From: Balneolaceae bacterium
Lineage (GTDB): Bacteria; Bacteroidota; Rhodothermia; Balneolales; Balneolaceae
NCBI GenBank assembly: GCA_007132385.1
Contig: SLOU01000153.1
Span: 1-41,341, forward strand
Direction: 5' to 3'
Length of the DNA stretch: 41,341 nucleotides
Below the pieces are notes generated by a model. It saw nothing but the letters and a program-made list of their open reading frames with translations, had not been told where the DNA came from and did not search any database. The position numbers and the translations under genes were made by a program. Shown here piece by piece: positions 28,275 through 38,435 of this stretch (its first letter is position 1; each line of letters starts with the position of its first letter).

Positions 28275-29996
28275 TTAGTAACCTGCCTTGACCCCGTTGC
28301 CGCGCGGATCAGGTTCACCATAGATCAAGCCATCTTCTTCGACCCAAACCAGATGTATACGGGAAAGAGAAGGGGTTTTGTGAATCGTGTGTCCTCGTTC
28401 TGTCAGAATGTGCTCGGTATCAGGGGATAGTGCACGTGTTTCAGTCAGGATTTCATCGGGCAACCACTGATGATGAAACCGGGGTGCCGAAATTGCTTCC
28501 CGGGCATTCATATCGAACAGAACCAGATTGAGGAAAGTTTGAATGACACTGGTAATAATTTGCGACCCACCGGCTCCGCCCAGGACCATGCGTACCTCTC
28601 CGTTGCGAGTTACTATCGCAGGCGTCATATTGCTGAGCATCCGTTTACCCGGTTCGATCGAATTGGCTTCGGTGCCACTCAACCCGTGTCTGTCGATTAT
28701 TCCGGAGGTGTCTGAAAAGTTGTCCATGTCGTTATTAAGCAGGAAGCCGGCACCACTGACGGCAAGTTTGCTCCCGAAATCTCCATTGAGAGTTGTGGTG
28801 ACGGCAACGGCGTTACCCTCCTGGTCAAGTATTGAGAAGTGGGTGGTTTCGATACTTTCCAGGGCTTCGTACATTCTTCCGTGAGCGATATTCCTGCTGT
28901 TTGTAGCACGGTTTTCACGTACGTCCCGGAACCGCCGGCTCAGGTAGTTGGAGTTTATCAACCTTTGAAGTGGTATGTCGGTGTAATCAGGATCGCCGAG
29001 ATAGTAATTGCTGTCTGCAAAAGATCGCCGCATCGCTTCGCTGAGCAAATGAACATAATCAGCTGAATGGTATCCTTTGGCAGCCAGGTCCCGGCTGTTT
29101 AACATGCCGAGAACCTGACTGATTACAACACCTCCGCTGGAGGGAGGCGGCATCAAATGAAGCTGATATCCGGCATATTCGGTGGTAATCGGTTCTCTCC
29201 ATTTGCTTTGGTAAGTTCGCAGATCTTCATAATCGATGACACCTCCCTGATTGCGAATTTCCTGAACAATTCGCTGGGCTGTAATGCCGGTATAGAAACC
29301 TCGGCGGCCGCTTCTGGCGATACGCCTGAGAGTTTCCGCCAGATCTTGTTGAATGAAAACGTCATTTTCTGACCATTCCGAGTCGTTATTCTTGAGGAAG
29401 TAGCCGGAAGAAGAATCGAAATTCCGCAGTTCACCGGCAGCCCGGTTAAGTTCATTGGCCTGAGTATAGGATAAAGTATACCCTTCTTCGGCCAGGCGAA
29501 TAGCAGGTTCCATTACAACTTCAAGGGGTAAACGTCCGTAGTATTCAAGAGCATTTATCATACCGTCTACGGTTCCTGGAACGCCAACAGCCAATGGACC
29601 GGTTTTGCTGAGTTCTGGCTGATATTCACCACTGTCATTCAAATACATCTCTTTATAGGCGGCTGCAGGTGCTTTTTCACGAAAATCGAGTGCTCTTACG
29701 GTACCGTCGTTCAGGTATACCATCATAAAACCGCCGCCGCCGATGTTTCCAGCCCGGGGCAGGGTTACGGCGAGTGCAAACTGTACGGCAACAGCAGCGT
29801 CAACAGCATTTCCGCCTTTTTCTAGAATTTCCAGCCCAGCCTGTGTGGCTCTCTCTTCGGCTGTTACAATTAGGGCATGTTCGTAAGGTTTGGACCAGCC
29901 CGTTTGTGCCTGGACTGCAGGGCCGTGAACCATCAAGACAGTAATGATAACCGACGAGAGCAGTATTCCCCTCCCGTTCGCAAAAATCTTCTTCAT
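28275..29996 (-). CDS. ggt: Gamma-glutamyltransferase
   Basis: GGNAVDAAVAVQFAL, ETTHFSILDQEGNAVAVTTTLN (catalytic Thr), GGAGGSQIITSVIQ. Confidence 0.95.
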   Translation of the reverse strand: MKKIFANGRGILLSSVIITVLMVHGPAVQAQTGWSKPYEHALIVTAEERATQAGLEILEKGGNAVDAAVAVQFALAVTLPRAGNIGGGGFMMVYLNDGTVRALDFREKAPAAAYKEMYLNDSGEYQPELSKTGPLAVGVPGTVDGMINALEYYGRLPLEVVMEPAIRLAEEGYTLSYTQANELNRAAGELRNFDSSSGYFLKNNDSEWSENDVFIQQDLAETLRRIARSGRRGFYTGITAQRIVQEIRNQGGVIDYEDLRTYQSKWREPITTEYAGYQLHLMPPPSSGGVVISQVLGMLNSRDLAAKGYHSADYVHLLSEAMRRSFADSNYYLGDPDYTDIPLQRLINSNYLSRRFRDVRENRATNSRNIAHGRMYEALESIETTHFSILDQEGNAVAVTTTLNGDFGSKLAVSGAGFLLNNDMDNFSDTSGIIDRHGLSGTEANSIEPGKRMLSNMTPAIVTRNGEVRMVLGGAGGSQIITSVIQTFLNLVLFDMNAREAISAPRFHHQWLPDEILTETRALSPDTEHILTERGHTIHKTPSLSRIHLVWVEEDGLIYGEPDPRGNGVKAGY

Positions 29997-30220
29997 AGGT
30001 GCAAATTGGTTGCCGTTAAATGATATATGTGATTTTACAACGCAAAGTTTCTGAACTTAAGTGTGTAATAAAACCAGGAAATGTCTTTACCGATGATGTA
30101 TGAACCTGATTGCGACAGAGTAATATTTTTTGTCGTAAATAACTTTTTAAATACAAGAAAAATTTACCGGAAGGTGAATCACAAAGCCGTGAGTTTGTGC
30201 GAAGTTGGAATGAGCTTTTC

Positions 30221-31144
30221 CTAACTGCGCGGATGGAACTGTTTGTGAACCTGGTGAAGAAGGGAACGATCAATATGTGTGTAAATTTCGGTTGTCATGA
30301 TGGACGAATGACCAAGCATTTCCTGTACAGCGCGCAGATCAGCTCCGCCTTCCAGAAGGTGTGTGGCAAAGGAGTGCCGGAAGATATGTGGGTATACATT
30401 CTTTTGGACCTTGGCTTCATCGGCATACCGTTTGACAATGTTCCATATACTCATTCGGGTTAATGCACCACCTCTCTGGTTAAGAAATACCCTGTTTTTA
30501 GCCTTGTCCGGATTGGATGGATTCAGAAATTTCGGACGTACTGTTTCCAGGTAATGTTCGAGCGATTGTTGCGCAATTTCACCGACAGGTACGAGGCGTT
30601 CCTTGTTGCCCTTTCCGATCACACGAATAAACCCGATTTCAAAAAAAAGCCGGTCGGTTTGCAAATCGGTCAATTCACTTACTCTCATTCCAGTGGCATA
30701 AAGACACTCAAGTATGGCGGCGTCACGGATACCGGCGTCTTTTTCCCTGTCGGGTGCCTTTAAGATGAGCTCAACTTCATCAGTATCCAGAACATCAGGA
30801 AGTTTTTTTCCACTTTTAGGGAGCTCAATAAGTTCGGCAGGATTTGCATCTGCAAGATTTTCCACAACAGCATACTCATGAAAACTGCGAATGCTGGAGA
30901 TATTTCGTGCGATCGAATTGGCGGAAAGCCCGAGATCCGTAAGTTCTTTCAGATAAAGTTCGATATGATTTAGTGTGATTCCGGGAAGATCTGCAAGTTT
31001 GCACTTCCTGCCAATAAAATCGAGGTAACGTTCCAGATCGTTTCGATAAGAAATGACTGAATTTTCTGCCAATCCTTTTTCCACTTTGACAAATTGCAAA
31101 TATTGCTTTAGTGCTTTTTCAAAGCGTTCAGGTTTCACGTTCAA
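30221..31144 (-). CDS. xerD: Tyrosine recombinase, XerC/XerD type
   Basis: N-terminal SAM-like domain, catalytic R (GMRVSEL), HIFRHSFATHLLEGGADLRAVQEMLGHSSIMTTEIYTH; TTG start overlapping the upstream stop. Confidence 0.92.
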   Translation of the reverse strand: MNVKPERFEKALKQYLQFVKVEKGLAENSVISYRNDLERYLDFIGRKCKLADLPGITLNHIELYLKELTDLGLSANSIARNISSIRSFHEYAVVENLADANPAELIELPKSGKKLPDVLDTDEVELILKAPDREKDAGIRDAAILECLYATGMRVSELTDLQTDRLFFEIGFIRVIGKGNKERLVPVGEIAQQSLEHYLETVRPKFLNPSNPDKAKNRVFLNQRGGALTRMSIWNIVKRYADEAKVQKNVYPHIFRHSFATHLLEGGADLRAVQEMLGHSSIMTTEIYTHIDRSLLHQVHKQFHPRS

Positions 31145-33642
31145 TGACTATCTTGAGGCTTGTTTTCTTCCTTGGTATTTCCATTATCGTCCGTTTGTGG
31201 CGGTTGATTGGCTTCGGGACGATGTTCCTGGTTTTCGGTTTCTTTTTTGCCGGGAGAATGTTCAGGTGATTGAGAATCAGATTGCTGATCTGCCAGGTTT
31301 TTCTGAGTTTTCTGTTTGCTTTCGGCACTCTCAGAAGCATTTCTCTTCTCATCTTCAGGGTATTCCACGCGGCTGTGATAAACCCCTTTGAGTACATTCA
31401 GAAATGTTTTCTTGATGATGTCGATTTGATGGAATGTCAGCGGGCAGTGATTAAGCTGGCCTTCGTGGACATGGTCGTCGACCATCCTGTTGATCAGACT
31501 TTCCAGCTTGTTAAATGTCGGGTTTTTCATGGAACGGGAAGCTGCTTCGATTCCATCAGCCAGCAGAAGAATACCGGATTCCATGGTTTTGGGCAGGGGC
31601 CCATCATACCGGAAGTCTTCCTCACGGATCTCTTCGTTTTCCGATGCATTTTTCAATGCCCGATCGTAAAAATAACGAATCAAAGAGGTGCCGTGGTGAG
31701 TGCGGATAAAGTCGATTATATCATCCGGCAGATCATGTTCTTCGGCCATTTTAACTCCATCACTCACATGAGCCTTGATAACCAGGGCACTCATCCGAGG
31801 CTTCAGTTTATCGTGCTCATTTTTGCCGGTTTGATTTTCAATAAAATACCCCGGTTTGTTCATTTTTCCGATATCGTGGTAGAGAGCGCCAACCCTGCAA
31901 AGCAATGCATTTGCACCGATTTCAGAAGCGGCTGATTCTGCCAGGTTTGATACTTGAAGGCTGTGGTGGAATGTGCCCGGTGCTTTATTCATCAGGTCTT
32001 TGAGAAGTGGAAGATTCGTATCTGCCAGTTCGAGCAGGGTAAAGTCGGTGGTTAAATCAAAGGTCTTTTCAAAAAGCAGTATTAAGGGATAGGTAAAAAG
32101 AATAAAAATGCAATTAATAGCGATAAACACCATCTCATTGAGATAGATATCCCAACTACCGAAACGGGTAAGCATAAACCCGCTTACAATCAACAGGTAT
32201 CCGCTGAAGACAACAAGCGGGGTTGTGACGAAAAACTGGGTTCTCTTGTTAATATCGCGCACCGAAAAGATTCCGAAACTGCAGGCCATGATAGTGGCAA
32301 CCAGATATTCGAAATTGTTATCATGGTATATAGATGTAATAATTGCCAGCGTGAGTGCTGCAAGAAGTCCCACACGCGAATCAAAAATAATAGTCAGAAT
32401 CAGGGGAGCTACGGCAATGGGCACTACGTATGCTGAAATGTCTTCAAAATTATGGACTGCACTGCTGGCAATGATCACAAGTCCGAGAACTAAAAATACA
32501 AGTAGAAACATCGGCCCGTTATCGAAGATCTGACGGCGGTAAAGGAACAAATAAAACAGGAAAAAAAGGCTTGTGATGACAAGAATCAGCACTTCACCAC
32601 CAAAACGTGACCATCGTTCCAGATCGGTAGCCATGTCAGCCCGTGCATCTGCAAGACTTCGCAGCATGTTGGCTCTTTCTTCCGTTACGATATCTCCCCG
32701 GCGAATAATTACCTGTCCCTGGGAAACCGCTCCCTTGGTAGTTGAAATTTCATCAAGAGCCTCGTCCAGGCGACTTTGAGTGTCGGCCGAACTGAATGTC
32801 CAGTTGGGTACAATCACCCGATTGAAAAATTCCTTGGCTAACGGTACATATTCACTGTCAAGTTCTGATGAAAATTGTATTTCTGCAAATTCTCGTGCTT
32901 CACCGGGGTCATAGGTATTCGTGAGGCTGACATTACGTTCAGTCCTTTCACGCAGGTTGCGTACCGTCAGGTTATCGTTTGCAATATCATCTTTGCTGAT
33001 ATTGATCAAACCATCGTTCATCAGTTGCCGTGTAATATCAACAAGCAGGTTTTCAATCTGATTGCCTATGAAATTTTCAGGTATACCGTTTTCAAGCTGA
33101 ACATCTGCATAGCTCTCCAGCAGCAGTTCCCATTGCTCTTCAGTAAAATCGATGTTCGACTGTTCAAGCTCGTCAGCAAAGCGAAGACTATCACTTTCAT
33201 TTGAGACATCCGGGTCTTGTTCGGCACGTTGCCATTGAACATAACTGTCGAGAACAGGTTGTAATTGATTAAATAGTGAATCGGTTCGATTCTCAATTGC
33301 TGGTACTGCATTTTCGTTGATGTGGAAAATGGGAGGTACATTCTGTCGTACCTGTTCCCGTTCCTCTTCCAGTTCTTCCCCGCTTTTGAGCAGAGCAAAT
33401 GAGAAAGGGGCGGTAAGGTCATCGGCCCGCCAGGGCTCGCCGATAGTATAGCTGGCTATTTGCCGGTATGTCGTATCGGGCAAGGCGTAAATCATCAACC
33501 CCAGGAAGCCTAAAAATGTAACCCAGCGTATGATTTTACTTCGTTTGTTTCTAGCTTTTAGTTGCTCCTTACGTTTATTTTCCCCGATGGGGATATTTCC
33601 CTTGCTTTTATGCGCAAGGCCGAGCTTTTCAAGAAATCCCAT
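31141..33642 (-). CDS. 7TM-HD (HDIG) membrane phosphohydrolase, PgpH-like
   Basis: Extracellular 7TMR-HDED domain, TM bundle, GTFHHSLQVSNLAESAA...GALYHDIGKMNKPGYF, HHGTSLIRYFY. Confidence 0.94.
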   Translation of the reverse strand: MGFLEKLGLAHKSKGNIPIGENKRKEQLKARNKRSKIIRWVTFLGFLGLMIYALPDTTYRQIASYTIGEPWRADDLTAPFSFALLKSGEELEEEREQVRQNVPPIFHINENAVPAIENRTDSLFNQLQPVLDSYVQWQRAEQDPDVSNESDSLRFADELEQSNIDFTEEQWELLLESYADVQLENGIPENFIGNQIENLLVDITRQLMNDGLINISKDDIANDNLTVRNLRERTERNVSLTNTYDPGEAREFAEIQFSSELDSEYVPLAKEFFNRVIVPNWTFSSADTQSRLDEALDEISTTKGAVSQGQVIIRRGDIVTEERANMLRSLADARADMATDLERWSRFGGEVLILVITSLFFLFYLFLYRRQIFDNGPMFLLVFLVLGLVIIASSAVHNFEDISAYVVPIAVAPLILTIIFDSRVGLLAALTLAIITSIYHDNNFEYLVATIMACSFGIFSVRDINKRTQFFVTTPLVVFSGYLLIVSGFMLTRFGSWDIYLNEMVFIAINCIFILFTYPLILLFEKTFDLTTDFTLLELADTNLPLLKDLMNKAPGTFHHSLQVSNLAESAASEIGANALLCRVGALYHDIGKMNKPGYFIENQTGKNEHDKLKPRMSALVIKAHVSDGVKMAEEHDLPDDIIDFIRTHHGTSLIRYFYDRALKNASENEEIREEDFRYDGPLPKTMESGILLLADGIEAASRSMKNPTFNKLESLINRMVDDHVHEGQLNHCPLTFHQIDIIKKTFLNVLKGVYHSRVEYPEDEKRNASESAESKQKTQKNLADQQSDSQSPEHSPGKKETENQEHRPEANQPPQTDDNGNTKEENKPQDSH

Positions 33643-33824
33643 AAAAAGTGTTTTATGATATAATCAGAACGAAGTAAAGCGTCTGGGGAAACAGCTGTAT
33701 GCTAATATAAATAATTGAAACCGCATATACTGAATCCCCGGCAAAATAGGAAGTATAGCAACGGCTTCAAAGTGAATCAATTGTTCGGGATATACGGGTG
33801 GCTGGATAGAGGTATTATTTCACA

Positions 33825-33856
33825 CTTAAAAAATGCGAAGCCCTGATAGAGGCTTC
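33825..33856 (-). terminator. Rho-independent terminator of the blaI locus
   Basis: Minus strand GAAGCC-TCTATCAG-GGCTTC then GCATTTTTT. Confidence 0.7.
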
Positions 33857-33861
33857 CTGTC

Positions 33862-34029
33862 TTATTGCTTATCGAATACCAGAACTAAGTTATTAGATCT
33901 AATCCAGTTCTTCCACGTCAAAACCAGCATAATCACAGAAACCAGCAGGGTCTATACCAGAATCGGCAGCCAGTGAAGGCGGCTGATTCCATTCCGAATG
34001 TCGACAGTATCCTGACTGTTTAAATCTTT
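33862..34029 (-). pseudogene. Decayed BlaR1/M56-type N-terminal remnant
   Basis: Directly after the blaI stop, same-strand frame reads KDLNSQDTVDIRNGISRLHWLPILV*TLLVSVIMLVLTWKNWIRSNNLVLVFDKQ*; hydrophobic TM-like segment interrupted by TAG at 33952-33954; no plausible start codon. Confidence 0.5.
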
Positions 34030-34407
34030 TCAATCCTCTAACTGATTGATCATATTTTTTATCTCCTGACGTTCGGCATTCGTCAGGTTTTCATTTTGGA
34101 CCAATGCCTGAACCAGGTCTTTGGGCGATCCGTGGAATACTTTGTCTACAAGCCGGTTAATCAGGTTATACCGTACATCATCAGGTTTTTTCAGTGGGCT
34201 GTAAATATAACTGACACCTTCTTTACGGTATTTGAGATATCTTTTATCGGCGAGGTTTTTCATTACGGTCATAATCGTAGTATAAGCGACTTTACGATTT
34301 TCAAGGATTCGCTCCCTAACGTCGGCAACCGAAGCTTCCTCGAGTTCCCAAACGTGATGCAATACTTCCATTTCGGTTTCTCCAAGAGGAGTGAGCGCTT
34401 TTCTCAT
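34030..34407 (-). CDS. BlaI/MecI/CopY family transcriptional regulator
   Basis: PLGETEMEVLHHVWELEEASVADVRERI...KVAYTTIMTVMKNLADKRYLKYRKEGVSYIY. Confidence 0.94.
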   Translation of the reverse strand: MRKALTPLGETEMEVLHHVWELEEASVADVRERILENRKVAYTTIMTVMKNLADKRYLKYRKEGVSYIYSPLKKPDDVRYNLINRLVDKVFHGSPKDLVQALVQNENLTNAERQEIKNMINQLED

Positions 34408-34411
34408 TTTT

Positions 34412-34456
34412 CGTAGTACCTTAATTTAACTATTATTCGTGGCTTGCGTAGTACTA
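34412..34456 (-). promoter_or_regulatory. Candidate BlaI operators (paired sites)
   Basis: CGTAGTAC at 34412-34419 and again at 34447-34454 (within palindrome TAGTACTA 34449-34456), immediately upstream of the blaI start. Confidence 0.55.
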
Positions 34457-34747
34457 TGAAAATAGTTAAAAAAGAAAATATCAAAAGGAAATTCGAAATA
34501 TTATCAATTTTTTTTCATAGAATAGTAATTGTGATACCGGAAGTTCATTCAGTGGGATAAATTTAGACTTTTTCTTAATAAGCATTGTGAATGAAGGAAA
34601 ACTGTTTTCGCTTGTATTTTTACACAAAACAAACGAATTTCTGCCGGTACATCGGAACGGCAATAATACGGCAAAAGTTTGCATACGTACGACACTTGTA
34701 TGTGCAAACCCATATCAAATTGAAAAACAACTAATCATACGTAAAGC

Positions 34748-35452
34748 ATGCCATCATTTATAGAGGCGGCCCAATCACAGGTAGGGCGAAAAATTCTGAC
34801 GGGGATAACAGGATTTCTCCTTCTCTTTTTCATCATTTTTCACCTTGCCGGAAATCTGGCGATTTTTGGTGACGAACACGACATGAACCGATATTCTGCA
34901 TTTCTTCATGATATGGGAGGATTGCTTTGGTTAGCCCGGATCGGGTTGATCGTTGCTTTTGGGCTTCACGCCTGGATCGGTATTTCCATCTGGCTCAAAA
35001 AGCGTAAAGCACGTTCACAAGCTTACAATGTATACAGCAGCAAGGGCGGGGCCAGTAAACAGGGATTAAGTTCGAGAAGCATGGCGTTAACGGGGATCAT
35101 TTTATTGATTTTCCTGGTTTTTCACATTAATACGTTTGCACTGGGTGATACCGAAACGGTCATCGTGGATGGAAGGGAGATGGAAGATCTCAGATCACTT
35201 GTTATAGAAACGTTCATGAATCCGCTGTATGCATTTGGATATACATTTGTCATGATTCTTCTCGGAGCGCACCTGGGACACGGTATCTGGAGTGCCTTCA
35301 CTTCCCTGACAATGAAAAGCAAACAATTATCTGCTGCGATTTACTCGGTGGGTGTGGTGTTGGCTTTTTTGATCGCAATTGGATTTTTATTCATTCCGCT
35401 CTACATCTACTTTACGGGTGGATGTGGTGAATTGCTTGGTGGCTGTACATGA
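34748..35452 (+). CDS. sdhC: Succinate dehydrogenase cytochrome b subunit
   Basis: GRKILTGITGFLLLFFIIFHLAGNL, five TM helices, first gene of sdhCAB. Confidence 0.92.
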   Translation: MPSFIEAAQSQVGRKILTGITGFLLLFFIIFHLAGNLAIFGDEHDMNRYSAFLHDMGGLLWLARIGLIVAFGLHAWIGISIWLKKRKARSQAYNVYSSKGGASKQGLSSRSMALTGIILLIFLVFHINTFALGDTETVIVDGREMEDLRSLVIETFMNPLYAFGYTFVMILLGAHLGHGIWSAFTSLTMKSKQLSAAIYSVGVVLAFLIAIGFLFIPLYIYFTGGCGELLGGCT

Positions 35453-35526
35453 GGCTTTGTATCATATTATAATTATTAAATCTAACAGGATATAGCTCTT
35501 TACTGGCAAATCAACTTTTTTTACTT

Positions 35527-37446
35527 ATGAAATTAGATTCCAAAGTTCCGTCCGGACCGCTCGAAGAAAAGTGGAGTAAGCATTTGAATGAAATCAAGCT
35601 TCTTTCCCCCAATAACAAGAGGAAGCATTCGGTGATTGTTGTAGGGACCGGGCTGGCTGGTGCATCTGCTGCTGCAAGCCTTGCTGAACTTGGATACCAT
35701 GTGAAAGTTTTTTGTATCCAGGATTCCGGCCGGCGTGCACACAGCATTGCTGCACAGGGAGGTATCAATGCTGCCAAAAACTATCCTAATGACGGAGACA
35801 GCATCTGGCGGCTTTTTTATGATACGATCAAGGGTGGAGATTATCGCTCTCGTGAGGCCAATGTTTACCGGCTCGCAGAGGTTGCAAATGAAATTATTGA
35901 CCAGGCAGTAGCCCAAGGTGTGCCATTTGCCCGGGAATACAGTGGCCTGTTAGACAATCGTTCTTTTGGCGGAGCCCAGGTTTCCCGCACTTTTTACGCA
36001 AGGGGACAGACCGGGCAGCAGCTATTGCTGGGTGCTTACCAGGCGATGATGAAAATGGTTCATACTGGCAAAATTGACTATCACCCGAGAAAGGAGATGC
36101 TCGACCTGGTGGTAATCGACGGACAAGCACGTGGGATCATTACGCGCGATCTTGTGTCCGGGGCAATGGAGAAATGGGCAGCTGATGCTGTTGTACTCTG
36201 TACCGGGGGCTATGGCAATGTGTTTTACCTGTCAACCAATGCAAAAAATTCCAATGTAACGGCTGCCTGGCGCTGCCACAAGCGCGGAGCTGCATTTGCC
36301 AATCCCTGTTACGTACAGATTCATCCGACCTGCATCCCGGTATCAGGTGACTATCAGTCTAAACTCACCCTGATGAGTGAAAGCCTGAGAAATGACGGGC
36401 GCGTTTGGGTGCCGAAGGATCCCAAAGACGAGCGAAAAGCCGACAAGATTCCGGAAGAAGACCGTTATTATTATCTTGAGGAAAGATACCCGAGTTTTGG
36501 AAATCTGGTTCCGAGGGATGTGGCTTCCAGGAATGCAAAGATCGTCACCGATGAAGGCATGGGTGTAGGGGCAACCGGCAAGGCCGTATATCTTGATTTC
36601 AGAGATGCCATCCTGAGAGACGGAGAAGACGGCATACGAGCCAAATACGGCAATCTGTTTGATATGTATGAGAATATTACCGGTGAAAATCCATACAAAG
36701 TACCCATGCGTATTTTCCCGGCTGTGCATTACACGATGGGTGGACTTTGGGTGGATTATGATCTGATGAGTAATGTGCCCGGATTGTTTGTCGCAGGGGA
36801 AGCCAACTTCTCCGATCATGGCGCAAACCGACTGGGAGCCAGTGCGTTGATGCAGGGGTTGGCCGACGGCTATTTTGTATTACCATATACTCTCGGAAAT
36901 TTTATTGCCGATTCTGATCTTTCCAGGCCCGATACGGATCATGAAGCGTTTGAAGAAGCATTGAGTGCATCCAAAGCACAGATCGATAAGCTGCTTGCCA
37001 TCAAGGGTAATAAAACGGTCGTAGAATTTCACCGTGATCTCGGCAATATTCTGTGGGACAAGGTTGGTATATCACGGAGCAGGGAAGGACTTCAGCAGGC
37101 GATTAACGATATTCAGGTACTGCGGAAAGAGTTCTGGCAGAATGTAAGAGTACCGGGTGAGGCCGGTTACTACAACAAATATCTTGAATTTGCCTGCAGG
37201 GTAGCTGATTTCTTTGAACTGGCCGAGCTGATGGCCGAGGATGCATTGCAGCGCGAGGAGTCTTGCGGCTGCCATCTTCGGGAAGAATTTCAATCCGAGG
37301 AAGGTGAAGCTATACGCAATGATGAAAAGTATTCATATGTCGCTGCCTGGGAGTATAAAGGATTGAACGGCAAACTTGAGGAAAAGCTGCACAAGGAAGA
37401 TTTGGAGTTTGAATTCGTAGAACCGACACAGCGGAGCTATAAATAG
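35527..37446 (+). CDS. sdhA: Succinate dehydrogenase/fumarate reductase flavoprotein subunit
   Basis: [60 protein letters not shown]. Confidence 0.96.
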   Translation: MKLDSKVPSGPLEEKWSKHLNEIKLLSPNNKRKHSVIVVGTGLAGASAAASLAELGYHVKVFCIQDSGRRAHSIAAQGGINAAKNYPNDGDSIWRLFYDTIKGGDYRSREANVYRLAEVANEIIDQAVAQGVPFAREYSGLLDNRSFGGAQVSRTFYARGQTGQQLLLGAYQAMMKMVHTGKIDYHPRKEMLDLVVIDGQARGIITRDLVSGAMEKWAADAVVLCTGGYGNVFYLSTNAKNSNVTAAWRCHKRGAAFANPCYVQIHPTCIPVSGDYQSKLTLMSESLRNDGRVWVPKDPKDERKADKIPEEDRYYYLEERYPSFGNLVPRDVASRNAKIVTDEGMGVGATGKAVYLDFRDAILRDGEDGIRAKYGNLFDMYENITGENPYKVPMRIFPAVHYTMGGLWVDYDLMSNVPGLFVAGEANFSDHGANRLGASALMQGLADGYFVLPYTLGNFIADSDLSRPDTDHEAFEEALSASKAQIDKLLAIKGNKTVVEFHRDLGNILWDKVGISRSREGLQQAINDIQVLRKEFWQNVRVPGEAGYYNKYLEFACRVADFFELAELMAEDALQREESCGCHLREEFQSEEGEAIRNDEKYSYVAAWEYKGLNGKLEEKLHKEDLEFEFVEPTQRSYK

Positions 37447-37532
37447 AATCGCTTGCAGTTGAAAGGGAGCCCTGATCCGCACCCTCCAAACTGTTAAACT
37501 ATTTTTTAACCATATAGACAGAGTTTTGACTT

Positions 37533-38291
37533 ATGAGTAGCAGCACCATGACCATCCATCTTAAAATCTGGCGCCAAAAAAACAGTCATTCAAAAGGCAG
37601 GTTCGAAACCTATACACTCGATCAGGTAGATGAACACATGTCGTTCCTGGAGATGCTCGATGTATTGAATGAACAGCTTATTATGGAAGATGGAGACCCG
37701 GTCGAATTTGATTATGACTGCCGTGAAGGAATTTGCGGTTCATGTAACCTCGTAATCAATGGCAAAGCACATGGCCCGAAACACCTTACAGCCGTTTGTC
37801 AGCTTCATATGCGTAATTATAATGATGGTGATACGGTGGTGATCGAGCCTGCAAGAGCAGCTGCATTTCCAGTGATTAAAGACCTGGTCGTGGATCGAAC
37901 CGCATTCGATAGAATCATAGAGGCAGGTGGCTACGTATCGGTAAAAACCGGTTCGGCACCCGAAGCCAATCTGATTCCTGTCAACCAGAAAAAAGCAAAC
38001 CAGGCGTTTGACTTTGCCACTTGTATAGGATGTGGAGCTTGTGTAGCCGCTTGCCCGAATTCATCAGCATCACTATTTACCGGGGCAAAAATTGCTCACT
38101 TGAATAAATTGCCACAGGGACAGCCGGAACGTAATGAGCGCGTGCTTGCGATGGTGGATCAAATGCAAAAGGAGGGCTTTGGGGATTGTTCCAACTTCGC
38201 GGAATGTGAAGCGGTATGTCCGGTCGGAATCAGTATATCGGCAATTGCTGAAATGAGACGGGATTATATGAAAGCTCTCTTTGACGATTAA
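37533..38291 (+). CDS. sdhB: Succinate dehydrogenase/fumarate reductase iron-sulfur subunit
   Basis: CREGICGSC, CIGCGACVAACPNSSASLF, CSNFAECEAVCP cluster motifs. Confidence 0.96.
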   Translation: MSSSTMTIHLKIWRQKNSHSKGRFETYTLDQVDEHMSFLEMLDVLNEQLIMEDGDPVEFDYDCREGICGSCNLVINGKAHGPKHLTAVCQLHMRNYNDGDTVVIEPARAAAFPVIKDLVVDRTAFDRIIEAGGYVSVKTGSAPEANLIPVNQKKANQAFDFATCIGCGACVAACPNSSASLFTGAKIAHLNKLPQGQPERNERVLAMVDQMQKEGFGDCSNFAECEAVCPVGISISAIAEMRRDYMKALFDD

Positions 38292-38368
38292 AATCAGATT
38301 GATTTATCCCGAACAGTCCTTTTCTATGGAATAATCATCACTGATGTAAACTCTCGAATGAGCCAAAG

Positions 38369-38407
38369 TTCCCTGTTACAATATATTCGTTTTACTGCAA
38401 CAGGGAA
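38369..38407. repeat. Perfect 9-bp inverted repeat between convergent genes
   Basis: TTCCCTGTT (38369-38377) / AACAGGGAA (38399-38407), 21-nt loop. Confidence 0.75.
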
Positions 38408-38435
38408 TATCATCATTCATGTAAATAATAAATGG

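Noticed and set aside
30221-31144. Tyrosine recombinase as evidence of an integrative element
   Set aside because: Sequence is of the housekeeping XerC/D type, embedded in a chromosomal operon; no att repeats, tRNA or phage genes nearby.
31270-31935. 221-aa plus-strand ORF opposite the HDIG gene
   Set aside because: Antisense to a confidently assigned CDS with no domain features.
36343-36819. 158-aa minus-strand ORF within sdhA
   Set aside because: Antisense to sdhA; spurious.
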